A DNA stretch of 64,000 nucleotides from Paenibacillus sp. KS-LC4 (lineage in GTDB: Bacteria > Bacillota > Bacilli > Paenibacillales > Paenibacillaceae): NCBI RefSeq assembly GCF_036894955.1, contig NZ_CP145905.1:3862501-3926500 (forward strand), written 5' to 3'. Below the pieces are notes generated by a model. That model made no database searches. It was not told the DNA's origin and saw only the letters and a program-made list of their open reading frames with translations. Below, one piece after another: positions 49,313 to 58,694 of this stretch. Numbering within the stretch: position 1 is the stretch's first letter; the number at the start of each line of letters is the position of its first letter. The position numbers and the translations under genes were made by a program.

Positions 49313-50734
49313 CTATTTTTTATACACTTCGTCAATCGCAGCTTGAACATTCGCTTTATATTTGCTTATCACGGTAGATACCGAGTTTCCAGCCATAAGG
49401 TCGCCTATTATTTCGTAATATGGCAATTTCGGGAATGTATTGTGATCGAGAACCAGCATGCCTTTTCCGGAAATAATGGCGTTCTCGATATCATCCTCAT
49501 TCGTAAAGTTGCTCTCCAGCGTAGCTTGGTCCGGATAATCATAAAGCGAATCGACATCGTTTATTTTTTCCCAAATGTACATGAGCTGCTCTGGATTCTC
49601 GACTTTTTTGGGAATCGCCAGAGACTGGAAGAGAGCTTCTCCAGCATGATAGGCGGAAGCACTCGGGCCTTTAGGGAAGGGAACGAAGCCAATGTCAAAA
49701 TCCTTCATATCATTGTTGAGTCCTCCTATTTCCCAAATGGCGCCCGCATACATCAGCGTGTTGCCTTGACGGAAAAATTGGCCAGGCTCTGTCCAATCTC
49801 CGCCTTCCGTCGCTCTTGCAACCTTCTCGGTTGCCAAACGGGAAATGAATTGAAAGGCTTCAACCGTTTTGGGATCTTCTAAATTTTGCTTATCTCCTAG
49901 AGTAAGACTTGCTTCATTGGAGTACAGTGCTTGAACCATCAGCGAGCCTTGTGCAAGTCCCCATCTATCCAGCTTCCCATCGTTATTCGTATCCTTGTTG
50001 GCGTCCTTGGCCACTTGAATGAATGTGTCCCAATTCCAATTATCTTCATTTACATATTCCTGAAGCGGCTTAAGTCCCAGCTGATTCAGCAGCGTGCGAT
50101 TATAAAAAACGCCACTCATAAAATCAGACTGATTTTCCGTAAAGCCATAGCCTCTCCCCTCATACTGCATAAACTCATTTGTAACCTTCTGATTGAATAC
50201 CTTCGCATTTTTCGTATACTCATCAATCGGCCAAATTAAATCTTGCTGGACCAATGCCGGAATCATATAGGCTTTACCCAGTCTGACGATATCGCCAAGT
50301 GGCTCGCCCGCCACCAAAGATGCGACCACTTTCTGCTGATACTCACCGTAGTCAACAGCGACATATTCCACTTTAAAATTATGCTTCTTCATTAGATCAT
50401 CCAGGTTTTTCTTGCGCTGAATGTTGTCCGGGTTGTCCTCGGGTATCGTCATATCCCACCACGATACGATTTTGATCACTCGTCCGCCCATGTCAAAATC
50501 CATCTCTGGCGTCGACTGTTCATCTCCAGCTGACTCACCAGCCTCATTACCCTCGGCAGGGTCAGCGGGATCAGTCGTTTCCGAGCCCTCGTTAACGCTT
50601 GCCTCTGCCGTTTCCTTATTGCTGTTACCATTACTGCTTCCAGTGGCATTACTTGCTGCATTCCCGCTGCATGCTGCTAGTGTAAATATCAACATTAAGC
50701 TTAATAAAAAGATTGACAGTTTTCTTACTGGCAT
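49313..50734 (-). CDS. Extracellular solute-binding lipoprotein (family 1)
   Basis: 473 residues from ATG 50734 (AGGGGGG seven bases upstream). Lipobox LAACSG after a signal peptide; a Ser/Asn/Glu-rich linker; binding domain with VIKIVSWWDMTIPEDNPDNIQRKK, GDIVRLGKAYMIPALVQQDLIWPIDEY and GYGFTENQSDFMSGVFYNRTLLNQLGLK. It would present xylo-oligosaccharides or related sugars to one of the permease pairs. The start of the minus-strand array, divergent from a degenerate-receiver AraC regulator at 51018. Confidence 0.88.
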   Translation of the reverse strand: MPVRKLSIFLLSLMLIFTLAACSGNAASNATGSSNGNSNKETAEASVNEGSETTDPADPAEGNEAGESAGDEQSTPEMDFDMGGRVIKIVSWWDMTIPEDNPDNIQRKKNLDDLMKKHNFKVEYVAVDYGEYQQKVVASLVAGEPLGDIVRLGKAYMIPALVQQDLIWPIDEYTKNAKVFNQKVTNEFMQYEGRGYGFTENQSDFMSGVFYNRTLLNQLGLKPLQEYVNEDNWNWDTFIQVAKDANKDTNNDGKLDRWGLAQGSLMVQALYSNEASLTLGDKQNLEDPKTVEAFQFISRLATEKVARATEGGDWTEPGQFFRQGNTLMYAGAIWEIGGLNNDMKDFDIGFVPFPKGPSASAYHAGEALFQSLAIPKKVENPEQLMYIWEKINDVDSLYDYPDQATLESNFTNEDDIENAIISGKGMLVLDHNTFPKLPYYEIIGDLMAGNSVSTVISKYKANVQAAIDEVYKK

Positions 50735-50768
50735 ATAGATCCCCCCTAAAAATGGATTACACAAAAAG

Positions 50769-50781
50769 TGTAGCGCTTACA
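50769..50781 (-). promoter_or_regulatory. cre-like palindrome before the solute-binding gene
   Basis: TGTAGCGCTTACA has TGTA/TACA arms and the AGCGCT core of cre sites but is one base shorter than the consensus. It lies 35 bases upstream of the start, where it could block transcription. Confidence 0.4.
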
Positions 50782-51017
50782 TTTATAGGCAACAACCTGC
50801 CTTTATTTAGATGAATCACCCTATAAGTTATAGATTTAAATGAATCCGCTTACTTGTTGTACCACCACTTCTTACAAATGGTAAACAAATGGTTGAGGGA
50901 TAAAGAAATGCACGTTGTGAAGAAGCCGTACGTTGAACATAATGGAAACATAATTACTTCATTCGTATGACCATACATCCGAAGCCTATTATCAAAAATG
51001 AAAGTGAGGTTCTAACC

Positions 51018-51770
51018 GTGTATAAGGTATTGCTTGTTGATCCAATGATTCATTCGAGGCAGAAGACGCAGAACATGCTGGACTGGAGACATTTAGGTTT
51101 TATCATACAAGCGTATGCGGGCAATTCCTCGGACGCTCTGGCTTTAATGGATAGGGAGTCCTTTTCTCTTATTCTCATCAATATTAAAAACGCCCAAGCA
51201 GATGGTATGCTGCTTTGCGAGCATATCCGCCGGCAAAGCCGCGTTTCGATTATTCTTTTGGAGGGGAGCGATGATTTCCAGTTGGCTAGGAAAGCTTTGT
51301 CCTTTCAGGTAAGCGATTACATTTCACAGCCTGTTCAAGCAAGCGATTTAACGGCAAGCTTACTTGCTGTAAAAAAAGAACTGGAAGCCCTCGCTAATGA
51401 TCATCAACCGTTACATGAATCGCCTGGCCCCTTTAAGCGAAGCAAGCAGGGCAAGTCGATTATTGATATCGTAAAAAAATGCGTGGAAGAAGAATTGCAC
51501 CTTAACATTACACTTAAAAAAATATCGACCTTATTGCATTTCAACTGCGCTTATCTGGGTCAAAAGTTCAAAGATCACGAAAACATGTCGTTTAATGAAT
51601 ACCTCCTTCAGCAACGAATGGAAAAAGCAAAGCTGCTGCTCGAAAAAACGGATATGCGTATCTATGAAATTGCGAATGAGGTTGGTTACACTGAAATAGA
51701 TTGGTTCTACAAAAAATTTAAAGCGTATACAGGAGCCAGTGCGAACGAATATAGAAAGCAAATTTCTTAA
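51018..51770 (+). CDS. AraC-type regulator with a pseudo-receiver domain
   Basis: 250 residues from the GTG at 51018 (GTGAGG eight bases upstream; an ATG 17 codons earlier has no site). The N-terminal domain is receiver-like (VYKVLLVDPMIHSRQKTQNMLDW), but the phosphorylation site is Asn55 in LILINIKNAQADG, the second acidic-pocket residue is Pro9, and the usual Lys-Pro is Gln-Pro (ISQPVQ). It cannot be phosphorylated in the standard way. The C-terminal AraC HTHs (LNITLKKISTLLHFNCAYLGQKFKDH; MRIYEIANEVGYTEIDWFYKKFKAYTGAS) look intact. It is divergent from the solute-binding operon and probably regulates it. No kinase is adjacent. Confidence 0.85.
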   Translation: MYKVLLVDPMIHSRQKTQNMLDWRHLGFIIQAYAGNSSDALALMDRESFSLILINIKNAQADGMLLCEHIRRQSRVSIILLEGSDDFQLARKALSFQVSDYISQPVQASDLTASLLAVKKELEALANDHQPLHESPGPFKRSKQGKSIIDIVKKCVEEELHLNITLKKISTLLHFNCAYLGQKFKDHENMSFNEYLLQQRMEKAKLLLEKTDMRIYEIANEVGYTEIDWFYKKFKAYTGASANEYRKQIS

Positions 51771-51801
51771 ATTGATAGCTGTCATTGCGAGCACAAACGT
51801 A

Positions 51802-51836
51802 CAGGCCAGCTTCCCTTACATGAGGAAGCTGGCCTG
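51802..51836. terminator. Strong hairpin between convergent regulator and xylanase genes
   Basis: CAGGCCAGCTTCC (51802-51814) pairs perfectly with GGAAGCTGGCCTG (51824-51836). There is no good T tract on either side, but its site between two convergent stops makes a two-way terminator or transcript-end barrier likely. Confidence 0.5.
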
Positions 51837-51890
51837 CTGCATGTCTATTAACCTTGTATATTCATTACCTGTAAAAATTACTAAGTACTA

Positions 51891-52922
51891 CTACTCTGTT
51901 GCACTTCTTGCAGACAAATTGACAACCTCGTAATAAGCACCTTTCGGCTGCTGCTCCGTATCAAACAATAGCGGCCAATTTTTACGGCCTCTTACCGGGA
52001 AATAATCCAGCCAAGTATAGTCGTCTGCCGCTCCCCAAAACGTAACCCCTGTCAGCACATCCCTATACTCGCGGAACAGCTCAAAAAACTGGCGGTAACG
52101 TTGTTCCTGCTGATGCAGCATTTCAGCTGTCGGTATCGCGATATCCGTACGTCGGTCTTCAAAGGCGAAGACCGACACATCCATCTCAGTAATTTGCAGC
52201 TTCAAGCCAAGCGATGCATAACGCTCGATTGCCGCGCGGATATCATCCAGAGATGGTTCTGTTAAATTCCAATGTCCCTGCAGCCCAATACCGTGTATCG
52301 GAGCTCCCTGTTCAAGAAGCGTCTTGACGAGCCGATAAATTTTCTCGCGCTTCGCCGGATTGCACTCATTGTAATCGTTGTAGAACAACAGCGCCGCCGG
52401 GTCAGCTTCATGGGCAAATTGGAAGGCTTTCACCATGTAATCGTCGCCAATGCCCTCTAGCCACCTCGAAGGCCTCAGCCATTCATCCCCTTCGTCGCTG
52501 ACCGCTTCGTTGACGACATCCCAGCAATAGCTGGTATCTTGGTAACGCTGCATAACCGCCATAATATGCGCCTTCATCCGGGCAAGCAGCGTTTCCCGTT
52601 CAGCTGTACCGCCGTTCCCATCGTCGAACACCCAATCCGGTGTCTGATTATGCCACACGAGCGTATGTCCGCGCAGCTTCATGCCATGCTCTCTGGCAAA
52701 CTGAGCAATCCGATCAGCCGCCTCGAATGTATACGTGTCTTCTGTAGGGTGAAGGCTCTCAAATTTCATTTCGTTTTCCGCCGTCAAGCTGTTGTAGTGC
52801 TTGACCAGCAATTCACGTTGACTAACGATGGTGTGATCATTAACCGCTGCACCGATCAGAAAATCATTTTTGAAGCTTCCCGCCAGACTATCCGCTGAAT
52901 TCAAATGCTGCTTCTCTGTCAT
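51891..52922 (-). CDS. Intracellular GH10 endo-1,4-beta-xylanase
   Basis: 343 residues without signal peptide. GH10 motifs: LRGHTLVWHNQTPDWVF, the acid/base Glu139 in CWDVVNEAVSD, GIGLQGHWN and the nucleophile Glu246 in LQITEMDVS, then TFWGAADDYTWLDYFPVRGRKNWPLLFD. Intracellular GH10 enzymes cut imported aldouronic acids and xylo-oligosaccharides near the cytoplasmic membrane. GAGAGG precedes the ATG by about ten bases. It follows the secreted xylanase gene after 34 bases, so both are likely on one transcript. Confidence 0.93.
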   Translation of the reverse strand: MTEKQHLNSADSLAGSFKNDFLIGAAVNDHTIVSQRELLVKHYNSLTAENEMKFESLHPTEDTYTFEAADRIAQFAREHGMKLRGHTLVWHNQTPDWVFDDGNGGTAERETLLARMKAHIMAVMQRYQDTSYCWDVVNEAVSDEGDEWLRPSRWLEGIGDDYMVKAFQFAHEADPAALLFYNDYNECNPAKREKIYRLVKTLLEQGAPIHGIGLQGHWNLTEPSLDDIRAAIERYASLGLKLQITEMDVSVFAFEDRRTDIAIPTAEMLHQQEQRYRQFFELFREYRDVLTGVTFWGAADDYTWLDYFPVRGRKNWPLLFDTEQQPKGAYYEVVNLSARSATE

Positions 52923-52956
52923 TTTTCTGCCGCCTCTCGTTTTTTCTATGACGATG

Positions 52957-55656
52957 CTATTTTCCCTTCGCGCCCGTCAGCTGCAATACCCCAAAGCCGA
53001 ATGCGTTCTGGTACGACTGTCCAGACCGATCATTCCACATGGCCACGCTATCGCGGCTTCCATCGCCATCCTCGTCATTATTGATTTGTACGTCAAAACC
53101 GATCAATTCCCCGGCTTTTGGCGCCTTGCCAATCCATGCGATAGATGCTTCCACTACATAACCATTCGCCGTCCGCTTCGTAGCCGAGATTAGATTTTTA
53201 CTTAGTGAAGCCGGGTTGACACTTTGTTCATTATCGAAGTTGATTCGATACTGTCCGTCATCGGAATCATAGCTGCTGCTCGCCGCATTATTCTGGTCGA
53301 TGAAAATTTCCACCGAATCCTGCTCCCACGCATTCGCGCTCTTTTTCGACAGCAGCGAGTCAGTCACCTCGGCCAGCACATACAAACGTTGACCGTCCCA
53401 TAACGTTCTGACCTTAGCCTTCGATCCGCTTGATCCATTGACCCAGCGCTCGGTCATGATTGATTTTGCATTTGCCCATACCGCATCAATGCTGCCATCA
53501 ATGACTGGCGTACCTTTTACAGCTTTAGTGTGCTGAGGTCCTTCAACCAGCTTCAAAATACCGAATTTGGACGTATCTGTATCCTGCGAATTCGTCTTGT
53601 CATTCCAGGATGCCTTCGTCACTGTGCTGCCAGACTTATCGACCATTCGCACATCGAACCCAAGCTCCTTTCCTAGCAGCCCTTTAATAGGAAGCGCAGC
53701 TTCAATGCGGTAGCCGCCTTCTGTCTTGACCGCTTTATAATTCACGGTTTTATCCTTATTCTCTCCACTGCGCTTGAATGTATATTTTTTATCATCCGCC
53801 TCGTAAGTCGTAGTCTTGCCATTGTTACTGTCTATATAGAGCTCGATTGCATCACTGCCATTCGCCGTTTTATCCAGCACATCAACCGATACATAAAGCT
53901 GCTTCTTATCCCAAAGCGTCTTCACCTTGGCAATTGCACTGCCATCCTTCGAGATGGATACGAGCGGCGCTCTATTCCAAACCTCTTCCAGTTTGCCGTC
54001 GATCTTCGCCGTTCCCTCCGCTGCCGTTGCTTGCATCGTTTCGACGGGCACCTTGCTCGGATCGACGAGCGCCCAGTACGCGAATTTCGCCTGAAGCCGC
54101 TCATCGAACAATAGCGGCCAATTATTGCGCGTGACAGGGAAAGTACGGAGCCATGAATTAAGATCGTCCTTGCCCCAGAAGATTACGGCATTGAGCTGAT
54201 CCTTATGCTTTTTAAACACATCGAAAACTTCCTTGTAACGATTTGCCTGCTTAATTTGCAGCTCAAGCGGAAATACATCATAGGAGTCACTGTCATTCGT
54301 ATAAGCACTCATATCAAGCTCCGTGACCTGCTGCTCAATGCCAAGATCCCGGAACGCCTGAAGCATATCATCAAGTGACTGAACGGACGGGGACGCAATG
54401 CCAATATGTGTCTGATGGCCGACGCCGTCCACAGGGATACCCTTGTCTTGCAGACGCTTGATTAAATCATGCAAATCTTGTCGCTTTTGAGGAATATCCG
54501 TGTTGTAGTCGTTAATAAACAGCTTGGCCTGTGGATCTGCAGCATGTGCATATTCGAACGCCTTCTCGATAAACTCCTCGCCTGCAATTTGGTACCATAG
54601 GCTGTTGCGCAAACCATTCGGCTTCTGGTCACCGGAATCAAGAACCTCATTCACAACGTCCCAAGCATAGATTTTGCCCTTGTATCTGCCTACTACCGTC
54701 TCAATATGCCGCTTCATTCTTGCATACAGCAATTCCTTACTGGCAAGATTGCCTTTCTCATCGTAGAACACCCAATTGGGCGTTTGGGAATGCCAGACGA
54801 GCGTATGACCGCGTACAGCAATGTCATTGTTTACAGCGAAATCAACGATTTTATCCGAGCGTGTAAAATCAAATTGACCTTCCTTCGGCTCGGTAGCATC
54901 CCATTTCAGCTCATTGCCTGCGGTTAGACTGTTAAAATGCTTCTGTAGCAGCTGTGCATCTGGGCCGGTGGCATCTTCGATTTCATTTACGAGCAAGGAA
55001 GTGCCCAGTAAAAAATCATCGGCAAACACATCTTTTAGAGCTGGAATATCCTTTTCAATTTCAATAGGCAACGCATCTGGAACGAGCGCAATAACAACAT
55101 CGTCCACATTGAAGTCAAGCTTCGCATGATCTATGGACTCCAAATAAACACCTATAGTCTCAAACGGATGGAGCAAGCTGTACGCGCCCGTTAGCTTCAC
55201 CCAACCGCTTTCTGTTACTGTCTTGGCAGCAACGGACTCATAAAACATATCCCCATTCGTTTTCCGCTCGATCAGTATGGAGACGGACGCATCAGGCGTT
55301 CCCGCAGGCAGGCGAACCCAAGCTGATAGCTCATAGGATTTGCCGACCTCCATAAACGAGGCTAGATTGAGCATTGGGCCGTTCCAGCCCTCCGTTCTTC
55401 CTGTAACCTGAAGACCAAATTTTCCCGAATGGGCAGCCGAGGCAGCAGCCGTCAGGCTCTCTTTGCCGCCGCGTCCATACCACCCTTGTGTAGTGCCGTC
55501 TTCGAAATCCGTCGTCAGCTGTTTAACTTCACTTGGCTGCGCTGTGCTAGCTTCCGCATTCGTCTGCTTTGGCAGCACGCCAATCGATAAGGACGTTACC
55601 ATCAAAATAGCAGCCAGTAACAACGAAATAGAGTGTTTCAGTCGATTCTTCTTCAT
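52957..55656 (-). CDS. Secreted multimodular GH10 xylanase: CBM4/9- or CBM22-type, GH10, two CBM9-like modules
   Basis: 899 residues. Signal peptide about 1-35. A beta-sandwich module (about 45-192: TTDFEDGTTQGWYGRGG...FNVDDVVIAL) precedes GH10 (about 205-533) with acid/base Glu337 (AWDVVNEVLD) and nucleophile Glu446 (QVTELDMSAY). Two CBM9-type modules close the protein (about 540-715: KIDGKLEEVWNRAPLVSI; about 716-897: VIDGSIDAVWANAKSI...VEIFIDQNN). There are no SLH repeats, so it is released rather than wall-bound, unlike many Paenibacillus relatives. It cuts xylan outside the cell; CBM9 modules typically bind sugar chain ends. AAGGTG lies seven bases before the ATG. Confidence 0.93.
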   Translation of the reverse strand: MKKNRLKHSISLLLAAILMVTSLSIGVLPKQTNAEASTAQPSEVKQLTTDFEDGTTQGWYGRGGKESLTAAASAAHSGKFGLQVTGRTEGWNGPMLNLASFMEVGKSYELSAWVRLPAGTPDASVSILIERKTNGDMFYESVAAKTVTESGWVKLTGAYSLLHPFETIGVYLESIDHAKLDFNVDDVVIALVPDALPIEIEKDIPALKDVFADDFLLGTSLLVNEIEDATGPDAQLLQKHFNSLTAGNELKWDATEPKEGQFDFTRSDKIVDFAVNNDIAVRGHTLVWHSQTPNWVFYDEKGNLASKELLYARMKRHIETVVGRYKGKIYAWDVVNEVLDSGDQKPNGLRNSLWYQIAGEEFIEKAFEYAHAADPQAKLFINDYNTDIPQKRQDLHDLIKRLQDKGIPVDGVGHQTHIGIASPSVQSLDDMLQAFRDLGIEQQVTELDMSAYTNDSDSYDVFPLELQIKQANRYKEVFDVFKKHKDQLNAVIFWGKDDLNSWLRTFPVTRNNWPLLFDERLQAKFAYWALVDPSKVPVETMQATAAEGTAKIDGKLEEVWNRAPLVSISKDGSAIAKVKTLWDKKQLYVSVDVLDKTANGSDAIELYIDSNNGKTTTYEADDKKYTFKRSGENKDKTVNYKAVKTEGGYRIEAALPIKGLLGKELGFDVRMVDKSGSTVTKASWNDKTNSQDTDTSKFGILKLVEGPQHTKAVKGTPVIDGSIDAVWANAKSIMTERWVNGSSGSKAKVRTLWDGQRLYVLAEVTDSLLSKKSANAWEQDSVEIFIDQNNAASSSYDSDDGQYRINFDNEQSVNPASLSKNLISATKRTANGYVVEASIAWIGKAPKAGELIGFDVQINNDEDGDGSRDSVAMWNDRSGQSYQNAFGFGVLQLTGAKGK

Positions 55657-55849
55657 TTAAAACACCTTGCCCTTCAACTTATATTCCATTAAGCTCCCTA
55701 TTGGGGCGTGTCATGGCAGCATTTGCATTCTTTGCAAGTATAGCGTTTTCATTTTGAGCCAACTACCCGTTGATCTTTGTGAATTTACCTGTCAAATTAT
55801 AGGTTTAGTCTTATCTATCTATGTCGAAAGCTGCGCTCTAAATAACAAA

Positions 55850-55898
55850 AAGACCGCAAATCCCAACCAAATGGCAGGGGTTGCAATCTTTTTGCTTC
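55850..55898 (-). terminator. Terminator after the GH43 gene
   Basis: An imperfect stem (AAAGA-CCGCAA-A-TCCC against GGGG-TTGC-AATCTTT) with a T run after it on the minus strand. It lies between the GH43 stop and the secreted-xylanase start, so the two are separate units. Confidence 0.55.
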
Positions 55899-55941
55899 TT
55901 TATACCTACTTACTCGTTATTATTTAATCCTTGCGGTCTAG

Positions 55942-56931
55942 CTAGCTTTCCGTCGCATAAGGATCAATGGTTTGAATCGTACCATCCTCATTGTAATGCA
56001 ATTCCGTAAATTTAACACAGCGTTTATGATTGACGCCTTCGGAAAGGGAGCTGTCGTGATAGAACAAATACCATTTGTCTTCAAACTGAACGATAGAATG
56101 ATGAGTTGTCCAGCCGATTACCGGTGTAAGAATCGTCCCTTTAAACGTATAGGGCCCCATCGGGTTACGGCTGACCGCGTAAACCAGCTTATGCGTAGTC
56201 CCTGTTGAGTACGACAAATAGTACCAGCCATTATATTTATGCACCCAAGGTCCCTCGAAATATCTTCGCTCCTCATCACCAGCTAGAATCGGGCTTCCGT
56301 TTTCATCCAAAATCGAGATTTCATGCAGCTCGCCTTGAAAAGACAGCATATCCTCGCTCAGCAATGCGACACGCGGACCGAGCGCTGCCTCCTCTGCCTT
56401 CGGACCTTCTGCGTCCGGCTCAAAGACGCCGTTTTGCCATTTTTCCAGCTGTCCTCCCCAAAGGCCTCCAAAGTAGATGTAGGACTTATCGTCGTCATCC
56501 ACAAATACAGCCGGATCAATGCTGAAGCTGCCCGGGATGTAATCTGGCTCTGGAGTAAAGGTCCCCGCAGGTGTCGCGCTTGTGGCTACGCCAATCCGAA
56601 ATATTCCTTCATGATCCCGAGCGGGGAAAAACAAATAATACGTATTGTTCTTATAGGCAGCATCCGGCGCCCAAAGCTGCTTAGAGGCCCAACGGACATC
56701 CTTTAGATGCAATACCTCGCCATGGTCTACGACAGCAGCTTCAAAATGGTCTAGGGACAACACATGGTAATCCTCCATTGCGTATTGATCCCCATTATCG
56801 TTGTCAGGACCATCATGGTCGAGATCATGTGACGGGTAAATATAGATTTTGCCTTCAAATACGTGTGCAGAAGGATCTGCTGTAAAAATATGAGTAACCA
56901 TTGGTTGATTTGGTACTGGTGCATTAGACAT
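55942..56931 (-). CDS. GH43 beta-xylosidase/alpha-L-arabinofuranosidase-type glycosidase
   Basis: About 329 residues from ATG 56931 (GGGAGG nine bases upstream), no signal peptide. Five-bladed propeller features: the catalytic base Asp in THIFTADPSAHVFEGKIYIYPSHD (Asp19), the pKa-modulating Asp in GSFSIDPAVFVDDDDKSYIYFGG and the acid Glu in YFEGPWVHKYNGWYYLSYSTG. Cytoplasmic GH43 enzymes of this sort trim xylose or arabinose from imported oligosaccharides. It lies between the secreted xylanase and a two-component regulator. Xylosidase and arabinofuranosidase cannot be told apart by eye. Confidence 0.9.
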   Translation of the reverse strand: MSNAPVPNQPMVTHIFTADPSAHVFEGKIYIYPSHDLDHDGPDNDNGDQYAMEDYHVLSLDHFEAAVVDHGEVLHLKDVRWASKQLWAPDAAYKNNTYYLFFPARDHEGIFRIGVATSATPAGTFTPEPDYIPGSFSIDPAVFVDDDDKSYIYFGGLWGGQLEKWQNGVFEPDAEGPKAEEAALGPRVALLSEDMLSFQGELHEISILDENGSPILAGDEERRYFEGPWVHKYNGWYYLSYSTGTTHKLVYAVSRNPMGPYTFKGTILTPVIGWTTHHSIVQFEDKWYLFYHDSSLSEGVNHKRCVKFTELHYNEDGTIQTIDPYATES

Positions 56932-57044
56932 ATATATTTTCCTCCCAGTTAAGCTCATTTTAAAGTCATAACAAAGTCATTTCGAAGTCATCTCAAGTTA
57001 CATGGCATCATAACGAAAGCGGAGAAGCAGCACGTGAATTAATT

Positions 57045-58694
57045 TTACCGATTCCCTCCGTTTACAAGGAAGCTGTCGCGGTATTCTTGCGGCGTTATTC
57101 CCGTCGCCTTCTTAAAAAAGCGCGTAAAGGAATGAGCCGCCTCATAACCGACAGCAAAGGATACTTCTCGAATTTTAAGCTCCCCGTTTCTTAGCAGCTC
57201 TCTCGCTTTTTTCAAGCGGCAGCTATCTATGTACTCGGATAAATTCACCCCTCGCTCCTGTTTAAAAAACCGGGATAAGTAAGATGGGTTAAAATAGTTG
57301 ATTTCTGCCAGCCGCACTAAGGATAAGTCCTCACTTAAATGTTCTTCAATATAACGACAAATACGGTCGATTACACTGGTTGTCTGCTCTAGCTCGCCGT
57401 TATATTTAACTTTGAATAGGCGGTCGGCAATGACATGCAAATAGGCAATCCCCTCCTTCATAGATGAATGCTCATCAAGACGCATCAGTTTTCCATAATC
57501 ACCAAGCTGGTGGTAAAGCCCCCAGCGATTAATGGAAGAAAGCAGAACAAGCGCGATAGAATAATAGCTCTCTATTGCTCGGTGGACATTGCATGTTGGA
57601 TGCAGCATGCCCGCCGTCATTTCCTCCACTACCTCGTAAAACTTCTCTCTTCTCCCAGCTTCAAGATAGGCTTCCATCAGCTCTGTTTTTTGAGCAATCA
57701 TACTGTCTTCTTTCCTGTTTGCAGGCTCAAGCTGCTCCATGCGATCTGTTAAAATAATGGACAAGCCGTCGGTAATGGTCATTTGATGCAGCTGACGCAG
57801 TCTTTCATATTGCTGCGATACCGCTTCCCATTCACAAGAAGCACCACTTATAGTGAAGGCAATCGTTAAGCCTAGCGATTCCAAGCATGTCTCCTGAATG
57901 AGCTCAAGCGTGCCTTCCAAATAGCGAATTAAATGACTATAAAACCTTTCCTCGACATGCTCAGACGGCTGAAGCAGCCATAACAAGTTGCCATGCTTAT
58001 CAACAATCCCAATATGTCGCGTCAGCTCTGACAAGTAGGAATGTCCGATCATTCTGGCGGAATTTACAATCTCGCTTCTATCGGAGTAAGGAGTCTCAGC
58101 TGGATATGACAAATGACCAACTACCATCACAACCGGAATTAACGGACTCAAGTCGATGTTCAGTTTGCCAAATTCCTTAACCAACACCTCTGGATCATGG
58201 CAAAGAAGATGGCTCTTTTGCAAAAGATGTCTAATATACTCTCCTTGTGCCATAAATTCAAGCGCATACATCTGTTCACGGGATCGCTCGACTAATGCAC
58301 TCAATTGATTGTTTTGATGGATCTCTTGCATCACTTCTTGCACAACTTCCGTAACCTTCTTATAGCCTTCCGTCTTCAATAAATACCGGACATTCGACAT
58401 TTGAATCGCCTTATAGGCATACTGAAATTCACTATAGCCCGTTAGGAAGATGATTTTGCACCGTGGCCAATACATCTGGATTTCATCAGACAGTTCCAGG
58501 CCGCTCATGCCTGGCATGCTAATGTCAGTAATAACGATGTCGATTCGGGTACGTTGCAGCCAATTAAGCGCTTCTTTACCAGAGTATGCTTTACAGACAT
58601 CCAGCCTATCTGGCATCCATCGCTGAAATACTTCATATAACCCATCCGTAATGATATCCTCATCATCCACAACTAACAGTCTAAGCAATCTCAT
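57045..58694 (-). CDS. YesN-type response regulator, receiver plus AraC HTH
   Basis: 549 residues. Receiver: RLLVVDDEDIITDGLYEVF, phosphorylation site Asp57 in IVITDISMPGMSG, and Lys in YLLKTEGYKK. A long middle region (about 130-420) is followed by AraC HTHs (LSLVRLAEINYFNPSYLSRFFKQERGVNLSEYI; LKIREVSFAVGYEAAHSFTRFFKKATGITPQEYRD). It overlaps the kinase gene by 14 bases; AAGGAGGAG is close to the ATG, so a TTG two codons on may be the true start. Activates the neighbouring xylan genes when phosphorylated. Confidence 0.93.
   Translation of the reverse strand: MRLLRLLVVDDEDIITDGLYEVFQRWMPDRLDVCKAYSGKEALNWLQRTRIDIVITDISMPGMSGLELSDEIQMYWPRCKIIFLTGYSEFQYAYKAIQMSNVRYLLKTEGYKKVTEVVQEVMQEIHQNNQLSALVERSREQMYALEFMAQGEYIRHLLQKSHLLCHDPEVLVKEFGKLNIDLSPLIPVVMVVGHLSYPAETPYSDRSEIVNSARMIGHSYLSELTRHIGIVDKHGNLLWLLQPSEHVEERFYSHLIRYLEGTLELIQETCLESLGLTIAFTISGASCEWEAVSQQYERLRQLHQMTITDGLSIILTDRMEQLEPANRKEDSMIAQKTELMEAYLEAGRREKFYEVVEEMTAGMLHPTCNVHRAIESYYSIALVLLSSINRWGLYHQLGDYGKLMRLDEHSSMKEGIAYLHVIADRLFKVKYNGELEQTTSVIDRICRYIEEHLSEDLSLVRLAEINYFNPSYLSRFFKQERGVNLSEYIDSCRLKKARELLRNGELKIREVSFAVGYEAAHSFTRFFKKATGITPQEYRDSFLVNGGNR

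Noticed and set aside
53847..54134. Plus-strand frame inside the secreted xylanase gene
   Set aside because: It lies opposite the CBM9-coding region and is a shadow of that gene.
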